Assembly (NCBI RefSeq): GCF_025399895.1
Contig: NZ_JAODUA010000014.1
Location: 124,001-188,000, forward strand
DNA: 64,000 nucleotides
Source of the DNA: Streptomyces sp. ASQP_92
GTDB taxonomy: Bacteria > Actinomycetota > Actinomycetes > Streptomycetales > Streptomycetaceae
Reading direction: 5' to 3'
Below, piece by piece: positions 8,934 to 17,247 of this stretch (its first letter is position 1; each line of letters begins with the position of its first letter). A program made the position numbers and the translations under genes. The notes beneath the pieces were generated by a model. The model saw only the letters and a list, made by a program, of their open reading frames with translations. It was not told where the DNA came from and did no database searches.

Positions 8934-10061
8934 ATGAGTATCCGTACTTGGCGCCGTCGCGCGCTGGTGCTGACGTTGATAGCCGTCGGCGGCTTACTGT
9001 TGGTTGCCTCGGACGTCTTTTGGTGGGGCGGATCGGTACGGCGGGCACTTGTACCGATGGCGCGGCCGGGTTGGGCCGCCCTCACACCGGAGGTCAAGGC
9101 TTCGACTGAGGCACAGTTTCGGTTGGCGATCATCCAGGCTTCCGCGGCCGTGGGCGCGGTGTTCGTACTGAACTTAACGGCCCGCACCTATCGCTTGACC
9201 CGCCGAGGGCAGGAGACAGACCGGTTCGTCAAAGCCCTTGAACGTCTCGGTTCTAACGAGCGTTACGTGCGGATCGGCGGTGTTCTGGCCATGGATCAAA
9301 TCGTTGAAGATGCCCCGGGGCAGGCCACCCACGCGGCCCAGGTCCTAAACGCCTTCATCCGTGACCGTGCCCCTCGCCAGCCCGAGTCGGAGCCCATCAC
9401 TCGTCAGCGTGTGACCGCAGCGCGCCGCGCGGCGCTCCATCACGCCACTTCACGAGTGGAACCCAAACTGGCGCTTCCCCAGGAGCCTGACGCCGATGTG
9501 CAACGGGCTCTCACTATGCTCACTCGCCCTTCCATGCGCAGCCATGTTGCCCCAACCGAAGTCATTGACCTTGTCAGCTTGCACCTCGCGGGCGCCCAGC
9601 TCAATTGGGCGAGCCTCACCCGCGCCCAACTCGATGGGGCGAACCTCACCAGAGCCCGAATCGTCGGGGCGAACCTCACCAGCGCCCGACTCAATGGGGC
9701 GAACCTCACTGGCGCCCAACTCGATGGGGCGAACCTCACCAGCGCCTGGCTCGATGGGGCGATCCTCACCGGCGCCTTCCTCGGTGCGGCGAACCTCACT
9801 GGCGCCCAACTCGATGGGGCGAACCTCACCGGCGCCCAACTCGATGGGGCGATCCTCACCGGCGCCCGACTCAATGGGGCGAATCTCACCAGCGCCCGAC
9901 TCAATGGGGCGGACCTGCGATCAGCGGATCAGTTGACCATTTCGCAAGTGGTGTCTGCGTGGCCGACCAAGACGACTCAACTACCGCCCGACATTGCTGC
10001 GGATCCGCGTGTTACCGCACGGATCGAAGAACTCGAAGTTGCTGACTGGCAGGCCCTTTGA
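8934..10061 (+). CDS. membrane-anchored pentapeptide-repeat protein
   Basis: 375 residues. Two hydrophobic segments (residues ~10-30 and ~62-80) anchor the N-terminus. A charged middle follows (RLTRRGQETDRFVKALERLG). The C-terminal third is a run of pentapeptide repeats of the A(D/N)Lxx class, repeatedly LDGANLTGAQ and LNGANLTSAR, which folds as a right-handed beta-helix. A short tail ends in ADWQAL. Membrane pentapeptide proteins of this architecture are common in actinobacteria but functionally uncharacterised. Lower GC and more mixed codon use than its neighbours suggest recent acquisition. A hairpin terminator follows at 10071. Confidence 0.85.
   Translation: MSIRTWRRRALVLTLIAVGGLLLVASDVFWWGGSVRRALVPMARPGWAALTPEVKASTEAQFRLAIIQASAAVGAVFVLNLTARTYRLTRRGQETDRFVKALERLGSNERYVRIGGVLAMDQIVEDAPGQATHAAQVLNAFIRDRAPRQPESEPITRQRVTAARRAALHHATSRVEPKLALPQEPDADVQRALTMLTRPSMRSHVAPTEVIDLVSLHLAGAQLNWASLTRAQLDGANLTRARIVGANLTSARLNGANLTGAQLDGANLTSAWLDGAILTGAFLGAANLTGAQLDGANLTGAQLDGAILTGARLNGANLTSARLNGADLRSADQLTISQVVSAWPTKTTQLPPDIAADPRVTARIEELEVADWQAL
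9584..9918 (+). repeat. 15/30-bp tandem coding repeat of the pentapeptide array
   Basis: About eleven near-identical 30-bp units with the pattern GCGCCC(A/G)ACTC(A/G)ATGGGGCG followed by (A/G)ACCTCACC encode two pentapeptides each. Near-identity at the DNA level, beyond what the protein repeat needs, points to recent expansion by slippage or unequal crossover. Confidence 0.85.
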
Positions 10062-10070
10062 CCGTCGCCC

Positions 10071-10100
10071 CCGGCAGGGGCAGCAGGAAGCCCCTGCCGG
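10071..10100 (+). terminator. hairpin terminator after the pentapeptide-repeat gene
   Basis: Perfect 11-bp stem CCGGCAGGGGC / GCCCCTGCCGG with an 8-nt loop, ten bases past the stop codon. There is no U-tract, as is usual in Streptomyces. It separates this gene from the leftward small-gene cluster. Confidence 0.65.
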
Positions 10101-10140
10101 CACTCTGGCCGAACGGGGCTGGCTCTTGTCTGATCTAGGT

Positions 10141-10398
10141 CTATCCGCAGAACGACGACTTAACGGCAGTCACGATGCGCGCGGCCTGGTCGTCGGTGAG
10201 GCTCGGCACCGTACCGTCCTCAAAGCAGCTCCGAACGTTCAGGCCCCCGCCCGTCGGCCAGTTGAGAACGGCAGACGGACGGGCCTCCGGGTGCCGGTCA
10301 ATGCTTCCGGATCCTGTAGGGAAGCTGCGTGGCTCGGCCCTTCCAGGGTTCTGGCCCCGGGCACGGCGGGGGCTGCGGGGGTGCGATCGGCTCGCCAC
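10141..10398 (-). CDS. small hypothetical protein, start uncertain
   Basis: Last member of the leftward small-gene cluster. The C-terminal half (CFEDGTVPSLTDDQAARIVT, then AVKSSFCG) looks protein-like. The N-terminal part overlaps the zinc-ribbon gene at 10298-10471 in another frame, so the GTG at 10398 is probably not the true start. A start near 10300, overlapping that gene's stop, would fit coupling but would need a rare codon. No family recognised. Confidence 0.4.
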   Translation of the reverse strand: MASRSHPRSPRRARGQNPGRAEPRSFPTGSGSIDRHPEARPSAVLNWPTGGGLNVRSCFEDGTVPSLTDDQAARIVTAVKSSFCG

Positions 10399-10471
10399 AC
10401 AGCAGACAGAATGCCCACCCCGTTTCCGGGTCCGTCTCGCACGCGACGCGACAGTGCGGGCATTCCGGCAT
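10298..10471 (-). CDS. 57-residue CxxC zinc-ribbon-like protein
   Basis: Begins MPECPHCRVACETDP and continues with WAFCLLCGEPIAPP. Two CxxC pairs about 18 residues apart resemble a rubredoxin/zinc-ribbon knuckle that binds one Zn. A basic tail ends in YRIRKH. GAGAGG lies ~6 nt upstream of the ATG, and the DUF397 gene ends 15 nt earlier, so it is well placed as the next cistron. It was found by translating the minus strand directly, since it is under 60 codons. Could be a nucleic-acid-binding accessory of the XRE regulator cluster; that is inference. Confidence 0.65.
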   Translation of the reverse strand: MPECPHCRVACETDPETGWAFCLLCGEPIAPPQPPPCPGPEPWKGRATQLPYRIRKH

Positions 10472-10486
10472 GGTCGACCTCTCAGG

Positions 10487-10696
10487 TCATGCGGTGATGT
10501 CGTACTCCCCCGCCTTCACGGCGCGGGTGAACAACTCCCAGGACTCGACCGTCATCGTAACGACGGTGTCCGGCTCGGCGCTGTCGCGGAACACCACCAC
10601 GCCAGGCACGTTCGTTGCCACCTCGGGACAGTTGTTCTCTGTACGTGGGCGGCACGCGGTCATGCCGACGAACTCGAATGCAGGGTGTTCGGTCAT
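10487..10696 (-). CDS. DUF397-like small protein
   Basis: 69 residues. NNCPEVATNVPGVVVFRDSA and WELFTRAVKAGEYD match the DUF397 pattern (CVEVA, a VRDSK-like stretch, then Trp plus a terminal amphipathic helix). In Streptomyces, DUF397 proteins are typically encoded beside XRE regulators (WhiJ/AbaA-like loci) and modulate them. The start at 10696 has GGGACAGG upstream; an upstream in-frame start at 10795 lacks this support. The XRE regulator lies upstream in the same direction, separated by three other tiny genes. Confidence 0.75.
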   Translation of the reverse strand: MTEHPAFEFVGMTACRPRTENNCPEVATNVPGVVVFRDSAEPDTVVTMTVESWELFTRAVKAGEYDITA

Positions 10697-10834
10697 GGTC
10701 CCTGTCCCTTCGCTGTACGTACGGGGAATCGGTCCCCGCGCCGTCTTGCAAGCCGCTCCTGCCGGGACTGTTGTGAGCCGTGGGGGACGACTCATCGGGC
10801 GACACCCGACAGGGGCGGAATTCGTGGGGTGGAT

Positions 10835-11038
10835 TCACCACCGAATGGGTTCGTGCACGCCTCCCGCACAGCCGGGGCAGGGCACACGGCGGGTGTGGTG
10901 GCACGTCGTGCAGCCGTTGGAGCCGCAGCAGTCCGGGCACCAGATGCGGTCCCACCCAGCACATGTCCCGCAGTAGCTCGTGGGATGCTCTGCGCGCTGG
11001 CCGACCCCTGCGGTTGGGGCCGTCGTTGAGCCACGCAC
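10835..11038 (-). CDS. 67-residue Cys-rich (DnaJ-zinc-finger-like) protein
   Basis: Contains CGTCAGW, CPDCCGSNGCTTC and CPGCAGG: three CxxC-type pairs separated by short Gly-containing spacers, as in the cysteine-rich domain of DnaJ. It should bind one or two Zn. The GTG start directly follows the upstream TGA (TGAGTG), typical of coupled cistrons. Function unknown; second Cys-rich protein of the same cluster. Confidence 0.6.
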   Translation of the reverse strand: MRGSTTAPTAGVGQRAEHPTSYCGTCAGWDRIWCPDCCGSNGCTTCHHTRRVPCPGCAGGVHEPIRW

Positions 11039-11263
11039 TCAGATGCCCCAGTGGCTGCGGGCGTTCTGCTCGCCGACGGCACAGCGCAATGCGTCCGACA
11101 AAGGAGCCGGGGTCAAACAGTCCGGGTCGGCATCCCATTCCTTGCCGCCGTTGAGGGGACGGACCTGAACGTAGGGCCCGACGTGCCCCATCACACGGCC
11201 GGTCTTCTTCGACTTGGAGTCATAGACCGTCTGTCCCCATTCCGGGACGTACACGGCGCTCAC
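11039..11263 (-). CDS. small hypothetical protein
   Basis: About 74 residues beginning VSAVYVPEWGQTVYDSKSKK, with GRVMGHVGPYVQVRPLNGG after it. It looks like a small beta-rich (SH3-like) domain. The GTG at 11263 is chosen because it overlaps the stop of the preceding gene as GTGA; a GTG at 11275 is an alternative. No family named with confidence. Confidence 0.6.
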   Translation of the reverse strand: MSAVYVPEWGQTVYDSKSKKTGRVMGHVGPYVQVRPLNGGKEWDADPDCLTPAPLSDALRCAVGEQNARSHWGI

Positions 11264-11457
11264 GGCAGCCGCCACAGCAGTCCGGCCTCAACCGCCCGGA
11301 GCAGGCCCGCAGTCGGCTCGGCGAAAGTGCGGGGCCACCACTCCGGTGCGAGTCTCCAGTAGTCACCCGCTTCTACGCGCGCGGCCAACTCCGCTACGCC
11401 GTGGTCGGAGCCTGACGACCTCAAAGGCGGAGTTGCCTCTGTGTACCTGCTCACCAT
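11260..11457 (-). CDS. small hypothetical protein
   Basis: 65 residues, MVSRYTEATPPLRSSGSDHG followed by VAELAARVEAGDYWRLAPEW. AAGG-type ribosome site (AAAGGACGG) about 12 nt before the ATG; an ATG at 11481 is possible. First small cistron after the XRE regulator and coupled (GTGA) to the next gene. The Trp-rich end and the AARVEAGDYW segment look like a partner-binding helix, but the family is not recognised. Confidence 0.55.
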   Translation of the reverse strand: MVSRYTEATPPLRSSGSDHGVAELAARVEAGDYWRLAPEWWPRTFAEPTAGLLRAVEAGLLWRLP

Positions 11458-11569
11458 GCCGTCTCGCCGTCCTTTCGTCATCCGCGTGATGACGAAGTTA
11501 GGGAGTGGGAGGCAGCGCGTCTGTGGCACTTCGAGTACTCGTCAAAGCGAAGTACCCCAAGTGATCGAC

Positions 11570-12739
11570 TTACAGCGGGAGGCCCACCGCGTCGGCCATG
11601 GAGCGCATTTCTGTGGTCAGCGTCCGGCGACTCTTGATCAGCTTAGTGAGAATGTCACGGGCATACCGCTGGTTCGGTAGCCATTCCGGACTATCTTCCC
11701 TGATCTGTTCGAGCTTTCCAAATGCGTCGGCGTACTGACCCGTCTTGGCATAGGCGTCTGCAACATCGAGGAAGTGTCGATTTCGGTTATTGCTCGTAGA
11801 CCTGAGGCCTGCCATGGGAATACGTTCCGCAAGCCTGAGTACGAGGTCCGGCCGGTCTGTCACGGCTGCATTTTCGGCGGCTTTGAGCTTGACCGTGGTC
11901 GGGCCGAAGCGGCGTAGGAAGTCGTTTCCTGGGGTGTACTCGCGCCCCAGGGCTACCGCTGCCGCAGAAGCCAGCTTGATGGCGTCATCAGCCTCTCCGG
12001 GCTGCCCGTTGCGGATGGCGGCGGCTGAGAGGCGAAGCAACATCCAGCCCCATGTGCTCAGTTCTTCCGGAGTCGCGCGGGAGATACGGGGTTCTGTCTC
12101 GTCCGCCCAGCGAACGGAAAGGTCGTGCGCCTTGCCCAGTTGCCCCTGCCTCAAAAGCAACCAGAGCAGAGTATTGATGGTGGCTGCGTTCTCCATACGG
12201 TCGGCGGATTCACTCAGGGCCCGTTCCAAGGCGGTCTCTGCGGCGGAGAACTGCCGGGTCTGCACCATGAGCCAGCCGGCGAGTTGCAACAGCCTCACGC
12301 GCACGGTCCGCCCATCCGGCCCCAGTGCATCGGCATCGCGAAGCAACGGGGGCAGGAGAACCGAGAGGTCCGCGAGCTGGTCTCCCGTGAACAACGGCAT
12401 GGCATCGTCCAGTGACGCGCGCACCCCGGCGACTGTCGGTGGGCCATCATCGAGACCAGGGGCCAGCAGCGGTCGCTCCAAGGCGTCCCTTACGCCTGCC
12501 CAACGGTCTGTTGTTGCCGGGTCTGTCTCCTCGATGCCGGGGGCGCCTGCAAGCCTCATCGTCGGAACCCTTAGAGCCACGGCGAGTTTGCGCAACGTCT
12601 CCAGCCGGGCGCCGTCCCTATCAGCTTGCTCAAGTTTCCGAATGGTGGAGAGAGACACTCCCGATGCGTCGGCCAACTCCCGCTGAGTCAAGCCCCGCCG
12701 CTTCCGCACGGTCTTGACGTTCTGCCCCGCGCTGCTCAT
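11570..12739 (-). CDS. XRE-family transcriptional regulator with TPR-like C-terminal domain
   Basis: 389 residues. The N-terminal helix-turn-helix includes LTQRELADASGVSLSTIRKL and then EQADRDGARLETLRKLAVAL, a standard XRE/Cro fold. The remaining ~300 residues are repeated helical pairs (for example AETALERALSESADRMENAA) resembling TPRs, as in peptide- or stress-responsive actinobacterial regulators. It heads a leftward series of six tiny genes ending near 10141 and probably controls them or itself. AT content is somewhat higher than in housekeeping neighbours. Confidence 0.85.
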   Translation of the reverse strand: MSSAGQNVKTVRKRRGLTQRELADASGVSLSTIRKLEQADRDGARLETLRKLAVALRVPTMRLAGAPGIEETDPATTDRWAGVRDALERPLLAPGLDDGPPTVAGVRASLDDAMPLFTGDQLADLSVLLPPLLRDADALGPDGRTVRVRLLQLAGWLMVQTRQFSAAETALERALSESADRMENAATINTLLWLLLRQGQLGKAHDLSVRWADETEPRISRATPEELSTWGWMLLRLSAAAIRNGQPGEADDAIKLASAAAVALGREYTPGNDFLRRFGPTTVKLKAAENAAVTDRPDLVLRLAERIPMAGLRSTSNNRNRHFLDVADAYAKTGQYADAFGKLEQIREDSPEWLPNQRYARDILTKLIKSRRTLTTEMRSMADAVGLPL

Positions 12740-12846
12740 AGCACGAGACTACGCCGCCGAAACCTACCTACGGCGGTGACGCAGAAAGCCCCGCACCCGC
12801 CGCCCCTCTGCAAGGGATGACGAGCGCGGGGGCTCAGTGGTGCGGG

Positions 12847-13266
12847 TCAGCTGGCGAGGACGTTGGTCAGCCGCGCGGCGGCCTTGCCGCCGAACAGGGC
12901 GAGGCCGCAATAGAAGTCGATCCGGGTGCGGTAGACGGGCTTGTCGTGGGCCTCACCGGGGTCGGCGGTCTGCACACCGCCGTTGGTCAGGCCGGTCACT
13001 CCGGCATCGGCGCGGGTCGCCCTCGGCACGGAGGGGTGCGCGCCCTCAGCGGGGGCGCTCCGGGTACGGGAGGCCTCACGGGCCCGAAGAACCTCGCGGG
13101 CATGCGGCCGGCCGTGTCCCCCGACGGGCGGTCCGGTCAGGGGCGACGGCGTCCACGCCCCGTCCCGGCCCGGCTTCCCGGCCCGTATCCCCGGGCCGAG
13201 GGATGCCCGGACGACCGCCCGCACCGGCGCGATGGCATGATCGAGCTTCCGACGAACAACCCGCAT
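12847..13266 (-). CDS. hypothetical basic protein
   Basis: 139 residues from an ATG with a strong GAGGAGGGG site. It starts MRVVRRKLDHAIAPVRAVVR and ends YCGLALFGGKAAARLTNVLA; the ends look protein-like, while the middle is Arg/Pro/Gly-rich low complexity. Convergent relatives were not recognised. It could be a small regulatory protein; treat as hypothetical. Confidence 0.5.
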   Translation of the reverse strand: MRVVRRKLDHAIAPVRAVVRASLGPGIRAGKPGRDGAWTPSPLTGPPVGGHGRPHAREVLRAREASRTRSAPAEGAHPSVPRATRADAGVTGLTNGGVQTADPGEAHDKPVYRTRIDFYCGLALFGGKAAARLTNVLAS

Positions 13267-13348
13267 CACCCCTCCTCGACCGGAACAGAACGCTGTGCCA
13301 CGTGAAGGGTGAGCCGCTCCATGGCGTCTAACACATCGGCCGAACACC

Positions 13349-14734
13349 TTGATACCTACAGATCCGCGGTCACATCCGCGCATATCGCGAATAAGCCGCA
13401 CCCTCAAGTCCGTCCCGTGGCGCCGGCCCCGGGTGATCCTGTGGGCGACGGCGGGCGCGGCGGCCCTCGGGTTCCTGATCGCCCTGGAGATCGTCGCGCG
13501 CCACTACGGCGGCGTACCGGGGCCGATCACCCTCCAGGCGCGTGAGCTGATCCTCCCACCCAAGCCGGGTCCGCTGTACGGCGGCCTGGCCCTGATGATG
13601 GTGGTCCTGACCTGGCGGCAGCGGTTCATCGCCGCCGGAGCCGCGATCGGCATCGACGCCGTCTTCGTACTGGCGCGGTGGGTACTGCACGTCAATGTGC
13701 CCGAGGGGCATTTCTTCGGCAATGGGGCGCTGTGGGCCATGCTGGGCTGTGCGGTCCTCGCGATCACGCGGCGCACCGGCCAGGAACGCGCCCTGCTCCT
13801 GAAGGGCGTTGGCCTCGGACTGCTTCTGGTGACCGGCCGCAAGATCGGTGACGCCTGGCTGCTCATCACGTCGAAGACCCGCCCGACCGTGCTCGACCCG
13901 TATGTGGCGCTCGCCGACCACGCGTTGGGCAACCCGTCGTGGGCGGCGGGACGGGCGCTGGAGGCGATCGGCCCGTTCGGCACCCAGGTGCTCGCCTCGG
14001 TCTACGCGCAGCTCGCGGTGGCGGCGATCGTCGTGGCCCTGTACCAGCTCCGCGACGTGGCGTCCGAACGCCGCTTCCCGCGCCACCATCTGGTGCGGAC
14101 GTTCCTGGTGATCGGCCTCCTCGGTCCCGCCGTCTACATGATCTTCCCCGTGGTCGGACCGGTCTTCGCGTACGGTCCCGGCGCGTCCGGCACCGGCGGC
14201 GTCCAGTGGGCCGTGGCCAACCTGTGGCCGCACACGCCCCCGCCGATCGCCGCCCCGCACGCGGCGCCGTACGACGGGATCACCCCGCGCAACTGCATGC
14301 CGAGCCTGCACACGGCCTGGGCCACCGCGATCTTCATCCACTCCCGCAAGGGCCCGCGCGTCCTGCGCTACGCGGGCACGTTCTGGCTGGTCGCCACGCT
14401 CAGCGCGACCTTGGGCTTCGGCTACCACTACGGCGTCGACCTCGTCGCCGGCGTGGTGTTCGCGCTCACCGTCGAGGCTGCCTTGCGCACGATCGACCGG
14501 GGCTGGGACCGTTCGGGAGTCCGCCTGGTCGGCCACGGCACCGCGGTGTTCACCGCGCTCCTGCTCTGCTACGCCTTCCTCCCGATGCGGATGGCGACCC
14601 ACCCGTGGCTGTTCGGGCCCCTCGTCCTGCTGGCGATGGCATCCGTGATCCACGGCTACGTACGGACCACCAGGGCCTGGGACCCGAAGCCCGTTCCCGT
14701 GCTGAGACCGGAGCCCCGGCCCGAGCCGGCGTGA
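13349..14734 (+). CDS. PAP2-family membrane phosphatase / inositolphosphotransferase-like protein
   Basis: 461 residues, multi-pass. The acid-phosphatase motifs are NCMPSLHTAWAT and GYHYGVDLVAG, containing the two catalytic His of the PAP2 superfamily (KX6RP is replaced by a diverged segment). The N-terminus, WRRPRVILWATAGAAALGFL, and the layout resemble the actinobacterial group annotated as PAP2/Aur1-like. Expected to transfer or hydrolyse phospholipid head groups at the outer face of the membrane. The start is uncertain: the frame begins with TTG at 13349 without a clear ribosome site. Confidence 0.8.
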   Translation: MIPTDPRSHPRISRISRTLKSVPWRRPRVILWATAGAAALGFLIALEIVARHYGGVPGPITLQARELILPPKPGPLYGGLALMMVVLTWRQRFIAAGAAIGIDAVFVLARWVLHVNVPEGHFFGNGALWAMLGCAVLAITRRTGQERALLLKGVGLGLLLVTGRKIGDAWLLITSKTRPTVLDPYVALADHALGNPSWAAGRALEAIGPFGTQVLASVYAQLAVAAIVVALYQLRDVASERRFPRHHLVRTFLVIGLLGPAVYMIFPVVGPVFAYGPGASGTGGVQWAVANLWPHTPPPIAAPHAAPYDGITPRNCMPSLHTAWATAIFIHSRKGPRVLRYAGTFWLVATLSATLGFGYHYGVDLVAGVVFALTVEAALRTIDRGWDRSGVRLVGHGTAVFTALLLCYAFLPMRMATHPWLFGPLVLLAMASVIHGYVRTTRAWDPKPVPVLRPEPRPEPA

Positions 14735-14769
14735 GATGGGCACCCCGGGGGCGGATGGCCGCCCCTGGG

Positions 14770-14801
14770 GCGCAGGGTCCGGGCGCTTCCGGACCCTGCG
14801 C
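14770..14801. terminator. bidirectional hairpin terminator
   Basis: Perfect 13-bp stem GCGCAGGGTCCGG / CCGGACCCTGCGC around a 6-nt loop, centred between the convergent ends of the PAP2 gene (14734) and sigJ (14824). Confidence 0.75.
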
Positions 14802-14823
14802 ACGTCGCCAACTGCCGCCCGCC

Positions 14824-15741
14824 TCAGGCGAGTTCATGCCGAGTGCCGTCGGTCACGGCCTGGAGCTTGTCGGGGTTGGCCACATTGTGGATGGCCGAGA
14901 TGCGGCCCTCGGCGTCGAAGTCGAAGGTCATCGTGGCGATCACCCGGTCCGGGCCCCGGAAGACCAGCCCCGGGCCGCCGTTGATCGAGGTGAGCTCCGC
15001 CCGCATCTGCCCGGGTTCGATGCCCTGATAGGTCGTACTGCCGAGCGCGGCGAACCAGCGCGCCACGGTCTCCAGGCCGATGACCGGCTTGAGGGCCTGG
15101 CGGACCTTGCCACCTCCATCGGTCCACAGCGTCACATCCGGCGAGAGCAGTTCCATGAGGGTGTTGATGTCCCCGCCCGTCGCCGCCGCGAAGAACCGCT
15201 CGGCGACGTCGTGTTGGCGGGTACGGTCCGTGGCGAACCGGGGCCTGCGGGCCTGGACGTGTTCGCGGGCGCGGTGGGCGGCCTGCCGCACGGCCGCCTC
15301 CGAGCGCTCCACCGCCTCCGCGATCTCCCCGTAACTGAACGCGAAGACCTCCTTCAGGACGAAGACCGCACGCTCCAGGGGGCTCAGCGTCTCCAGGACG
15401 ACCAGGAGGGCCATGGAGACCGAGTCCGCCGCGACCACGCCGTCGGCCGTGTCCGGGCCGGTGAGGATCGGCTCGGGCAGCCAGGGCCCGACATAGGTCT
15501 CGCGCTGGTGCCGGGTCGAACGCAGCAGCTCCATCGCCAAGTTGGAGACGATACGGGTCAAGTAGGACTTGGGGTCGGCCACTTGGGAGCGGTCGGCCGC
15601 CGACCACTTGAGCCAGGCGTCCTGGACCACGTCCTCGGCGTCGGCCGCGGTGCCGAGGATGCGGTAGGCGACGGAGAAGAGCAGGGTGCGGTACTGCTGG
15701 AACGCGAGCTGGTCGGCGTCGGCCTGCCGCGGCTGGGTCAC
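14824..15741 (-). CDS. sigJ: ECF sigma factor SigJ (ECF41 type)
   Basis: 305 residues. Sigma region 2 contains DAEDVVQDAWLKW and region 4 contains SYGEIAEAVERSEAAVRQAA. A SnoaL-like C-terminal domain replaces an anti-sigma factor. The three ECF41 hallmarks are present: WLPEP in the linker, DGGGK, and NPDKL near the end. In ECF41 sigma factors the C-terminal domain controls activity, and the gene lies beside a COE-type oxidoreductase, carboxymuconolactone decarboxylase or epimerase. That fits the coupled FAD oxidoreductase here. The GTG at 15741 overlaps the upstream stop (GTGA); longer reading is excluded. Confidence 0.88.
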   Translation of the reverse strand: MTQPRQADADQLAFQQYRTLLFSVAYRILGTAADAEDVVQDAWLKWSAADRSQVADPKSYLTRIVSNLAMELLRSTRHQRETYVGPWLPEPILTGPDTADGVVAADSVSMALLVVLETLSPLERAVFVLKEVFAFSYGEIAEAVERSEAAVRQAAHRAREHVQARRPRFATDRTRQHDVAERFFAAATGGDINTLMELLSPDVTLWTDGGGKVRQALKPVIGLETVARWFAALGSTTYQGIEPGQMRAELTSINGGPGLVFRGPDRVIATMTFDFDAEGRISAIHNVANPDKLQAVTDGTRHELA

Positions 15742-16931
15742 TTGGCACTCCGGGTACGGGTGTAGCGGCCGCCGTGCGGCCAGAAGGCGCCCGAGGCGGG
15801 CATCTTCTTCATACGGGCAAAGGTCGGCCACGGCGCGGCGCTGACCGTCTCCTTGTACTTGGCGGCACGCTTGCCGGTCAGCACGATCCGGCGCGGGCTG
15901 TCGTCGGGGCGGGTGAACTGTACGACGCCGTCGTTGCGGCCCAGGCTGACGGGGGTGTGGTAGTAGCCGAAGCGGAACGGCTTGGGCTCCTTGCCCGCCA
16001 GCACCCGCAGGATCGAGAGGGCCGCGTGCACGCCGGTGGGCATGCCGCCCTGGCAGGTTCCGTGCATCACTCCGTACCCCTGCCGGATCGCGGCCGCGTC
16101 ACCCACGGCGTAGACGTCCGGATGGGAGACCGAGCGCAACGCGCCGTCGGTGACCACCCGGCCGCGCTCGTCGACGGTCAGACCCGCGGCGGCGGCCAGC
16201 GGCGAGACCCGGGTGCCGCTCGTCCACAGCACCGCGGCGGCCTCGATGCCGGTCCCGTCCGCGAGCTCGACGCTGTCCGGCAGCACCTTGGTCACCTCGA
16301 CGCCCCCGCGCACCTCCACGCCGAGCCGGGCGAGCGCCGCGTCCATGTAGGCCTTGGCCTTGGGATGCATGCCCACGCCCGGCTCCTGCCGCCCCAGCAG
16401 CACCACGTGGAGCTCGGGGTGCCGCTCGGCGATCTCCGCGGCGGCCTCGACGCCGGTGAGGCCGCTGCCGCCGACCACGACCGTGCCGGTGTCGAGCCGG
16501 GCCAGCCGGTCGGCGAGGACGGCGGCGTCCTCGGGGCTGTTGAAGGTGTACGCGTGGTCGTCCACTCCGGGGACGGCCGTGGTGTCCGCGATGCTGCCCA
16601 GGCCGTAGACCAGGGTGTCGTAGCGCAGGACCCGGTCGTCGTCGATCCGGACGGTCTTCGCCGCCGCGTCCACGGCGGTGACCCAGCCGCGTACGAACTC
16701 GGCCCCGGTGCCGTCGAGCATCTCCGCGATGTTCATCTCGGCCGTCTCCTGGCCGGTGGCGGTCATGTGCAGCCGGAGCCGCTCGGTGAAGGTGTCGTAC
16801 GGGTTGACCAGCGTGACCCGCAGGTTCCCGCGCTTCTTGGTGCGGACCGCGAGCTGGATCGCCGCTCCGAGCCCGGCGTAACCGGCGCCCAGGACCAGAA
16901 CCTCGTGCGGCTGTGCCTTTGTCGTGTTCAT
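15738..16931 (-). CDS. FAD-dependent NAD(P)H dehydrogenase (NDH-2-like), likely SigJ target
   Basis: 397 residues. FAD-binding GxGxxG is in VLVLGAGYAGLGAAIQL, NAD-binding in VVVGGSGLTGVEAAAE, and the C-terminal FAD motif in DVYAVGDAAAIRQG. No C-terminal membrane anchor is obvious. Typical oxidoreductase partner of ECF41 sigma factors; the stop overlaps the sigJ start. Upstream AGAGG lies ~9 nt before the ATG. Likely reduces quinones or related acceptors during redox stress. Confidence 0.87.
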   Translation of the reverse strand: MNTTKAQPHEVLVLGAGYAGLGAAIQLAVRTKKRGNLRVTLVNPYDTFTERLRLHMTATGQETAEMNIAEMLDGTGAEFVRGWVTAVDAAAKTVRIDDDRVLRYDTLVYGLGSIADTTAVPGVDDHAYTFNSPEDAAVLADRLARLDTGTVVVGGSGLTGVEAAAEIAERHPELHVVLLGRQEPGVGMHPKAKAYMDAALARLGVEVRGGVEVTKVLPDSVELADGTGIEAAAVLWTSGTRVSPLAAAAGLTVDERGRVVTDGALRSVSHPDVYAVGDAAAIRQGYGVMHGTCQGGMPTGVHAALSILRVLAGKEPKPFRFGYYHTPVSLGRNDGVVQFTRPDDSPRRIVLTGKRAAKYKETVSAAPWPTFARMKKMPASGAFWPHGGRYTRTRSAK

Positions 16932-17247
16932 CGCTCCGCTGCCTCTTTCGTTTCGGTCGTTCCCGCCGTGCGGACGACCACCAGACGCAAGCTGCCCTGC
17001 CATTCGTGACATGGGGCAGCCGTGACACGCGTCACACGACGAAAGAGGGAGCGGGGCCCCGCCCCGGGCGAGGGGCCGAGCACCACCTCGGCCCGGAACG
17101 CGCCGGTCACCCGGGCCGAGGAGTGCGGTACGCCCTCGCGTACGAAGCCGTTGCGCCAGGCGGAGCGCGGCATCGCGGCGGCGGTGCCCACCACGAGCCG
17201 CGAATCCAACCGAAGAGAAAGGGAGGGGGAGTCGGCCGACGCGGGAC
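16932..17247. other. intergenic, no gene recognised
   Basis: 316 bp between the 5' end of the oxidoreductase gene and the 3' end of the VOC gene. It must hold the oxidoreductase-sigJ promoter, but no convincing promoter or hairpin was picked out. CGTGACACGCGTCACACGA near 17020 is a short palindrome-like stretch (TGACACGCGTCA) that could be an operator. Confidence 0.4.

Noticed and set aside
12847..13407. Longer start of the hypothetical protein at 13407
   Set aside because: The internal ATG at 13266 has a strong GAGGAGGGG site; the extension overlaps the PAP2 upstream region.
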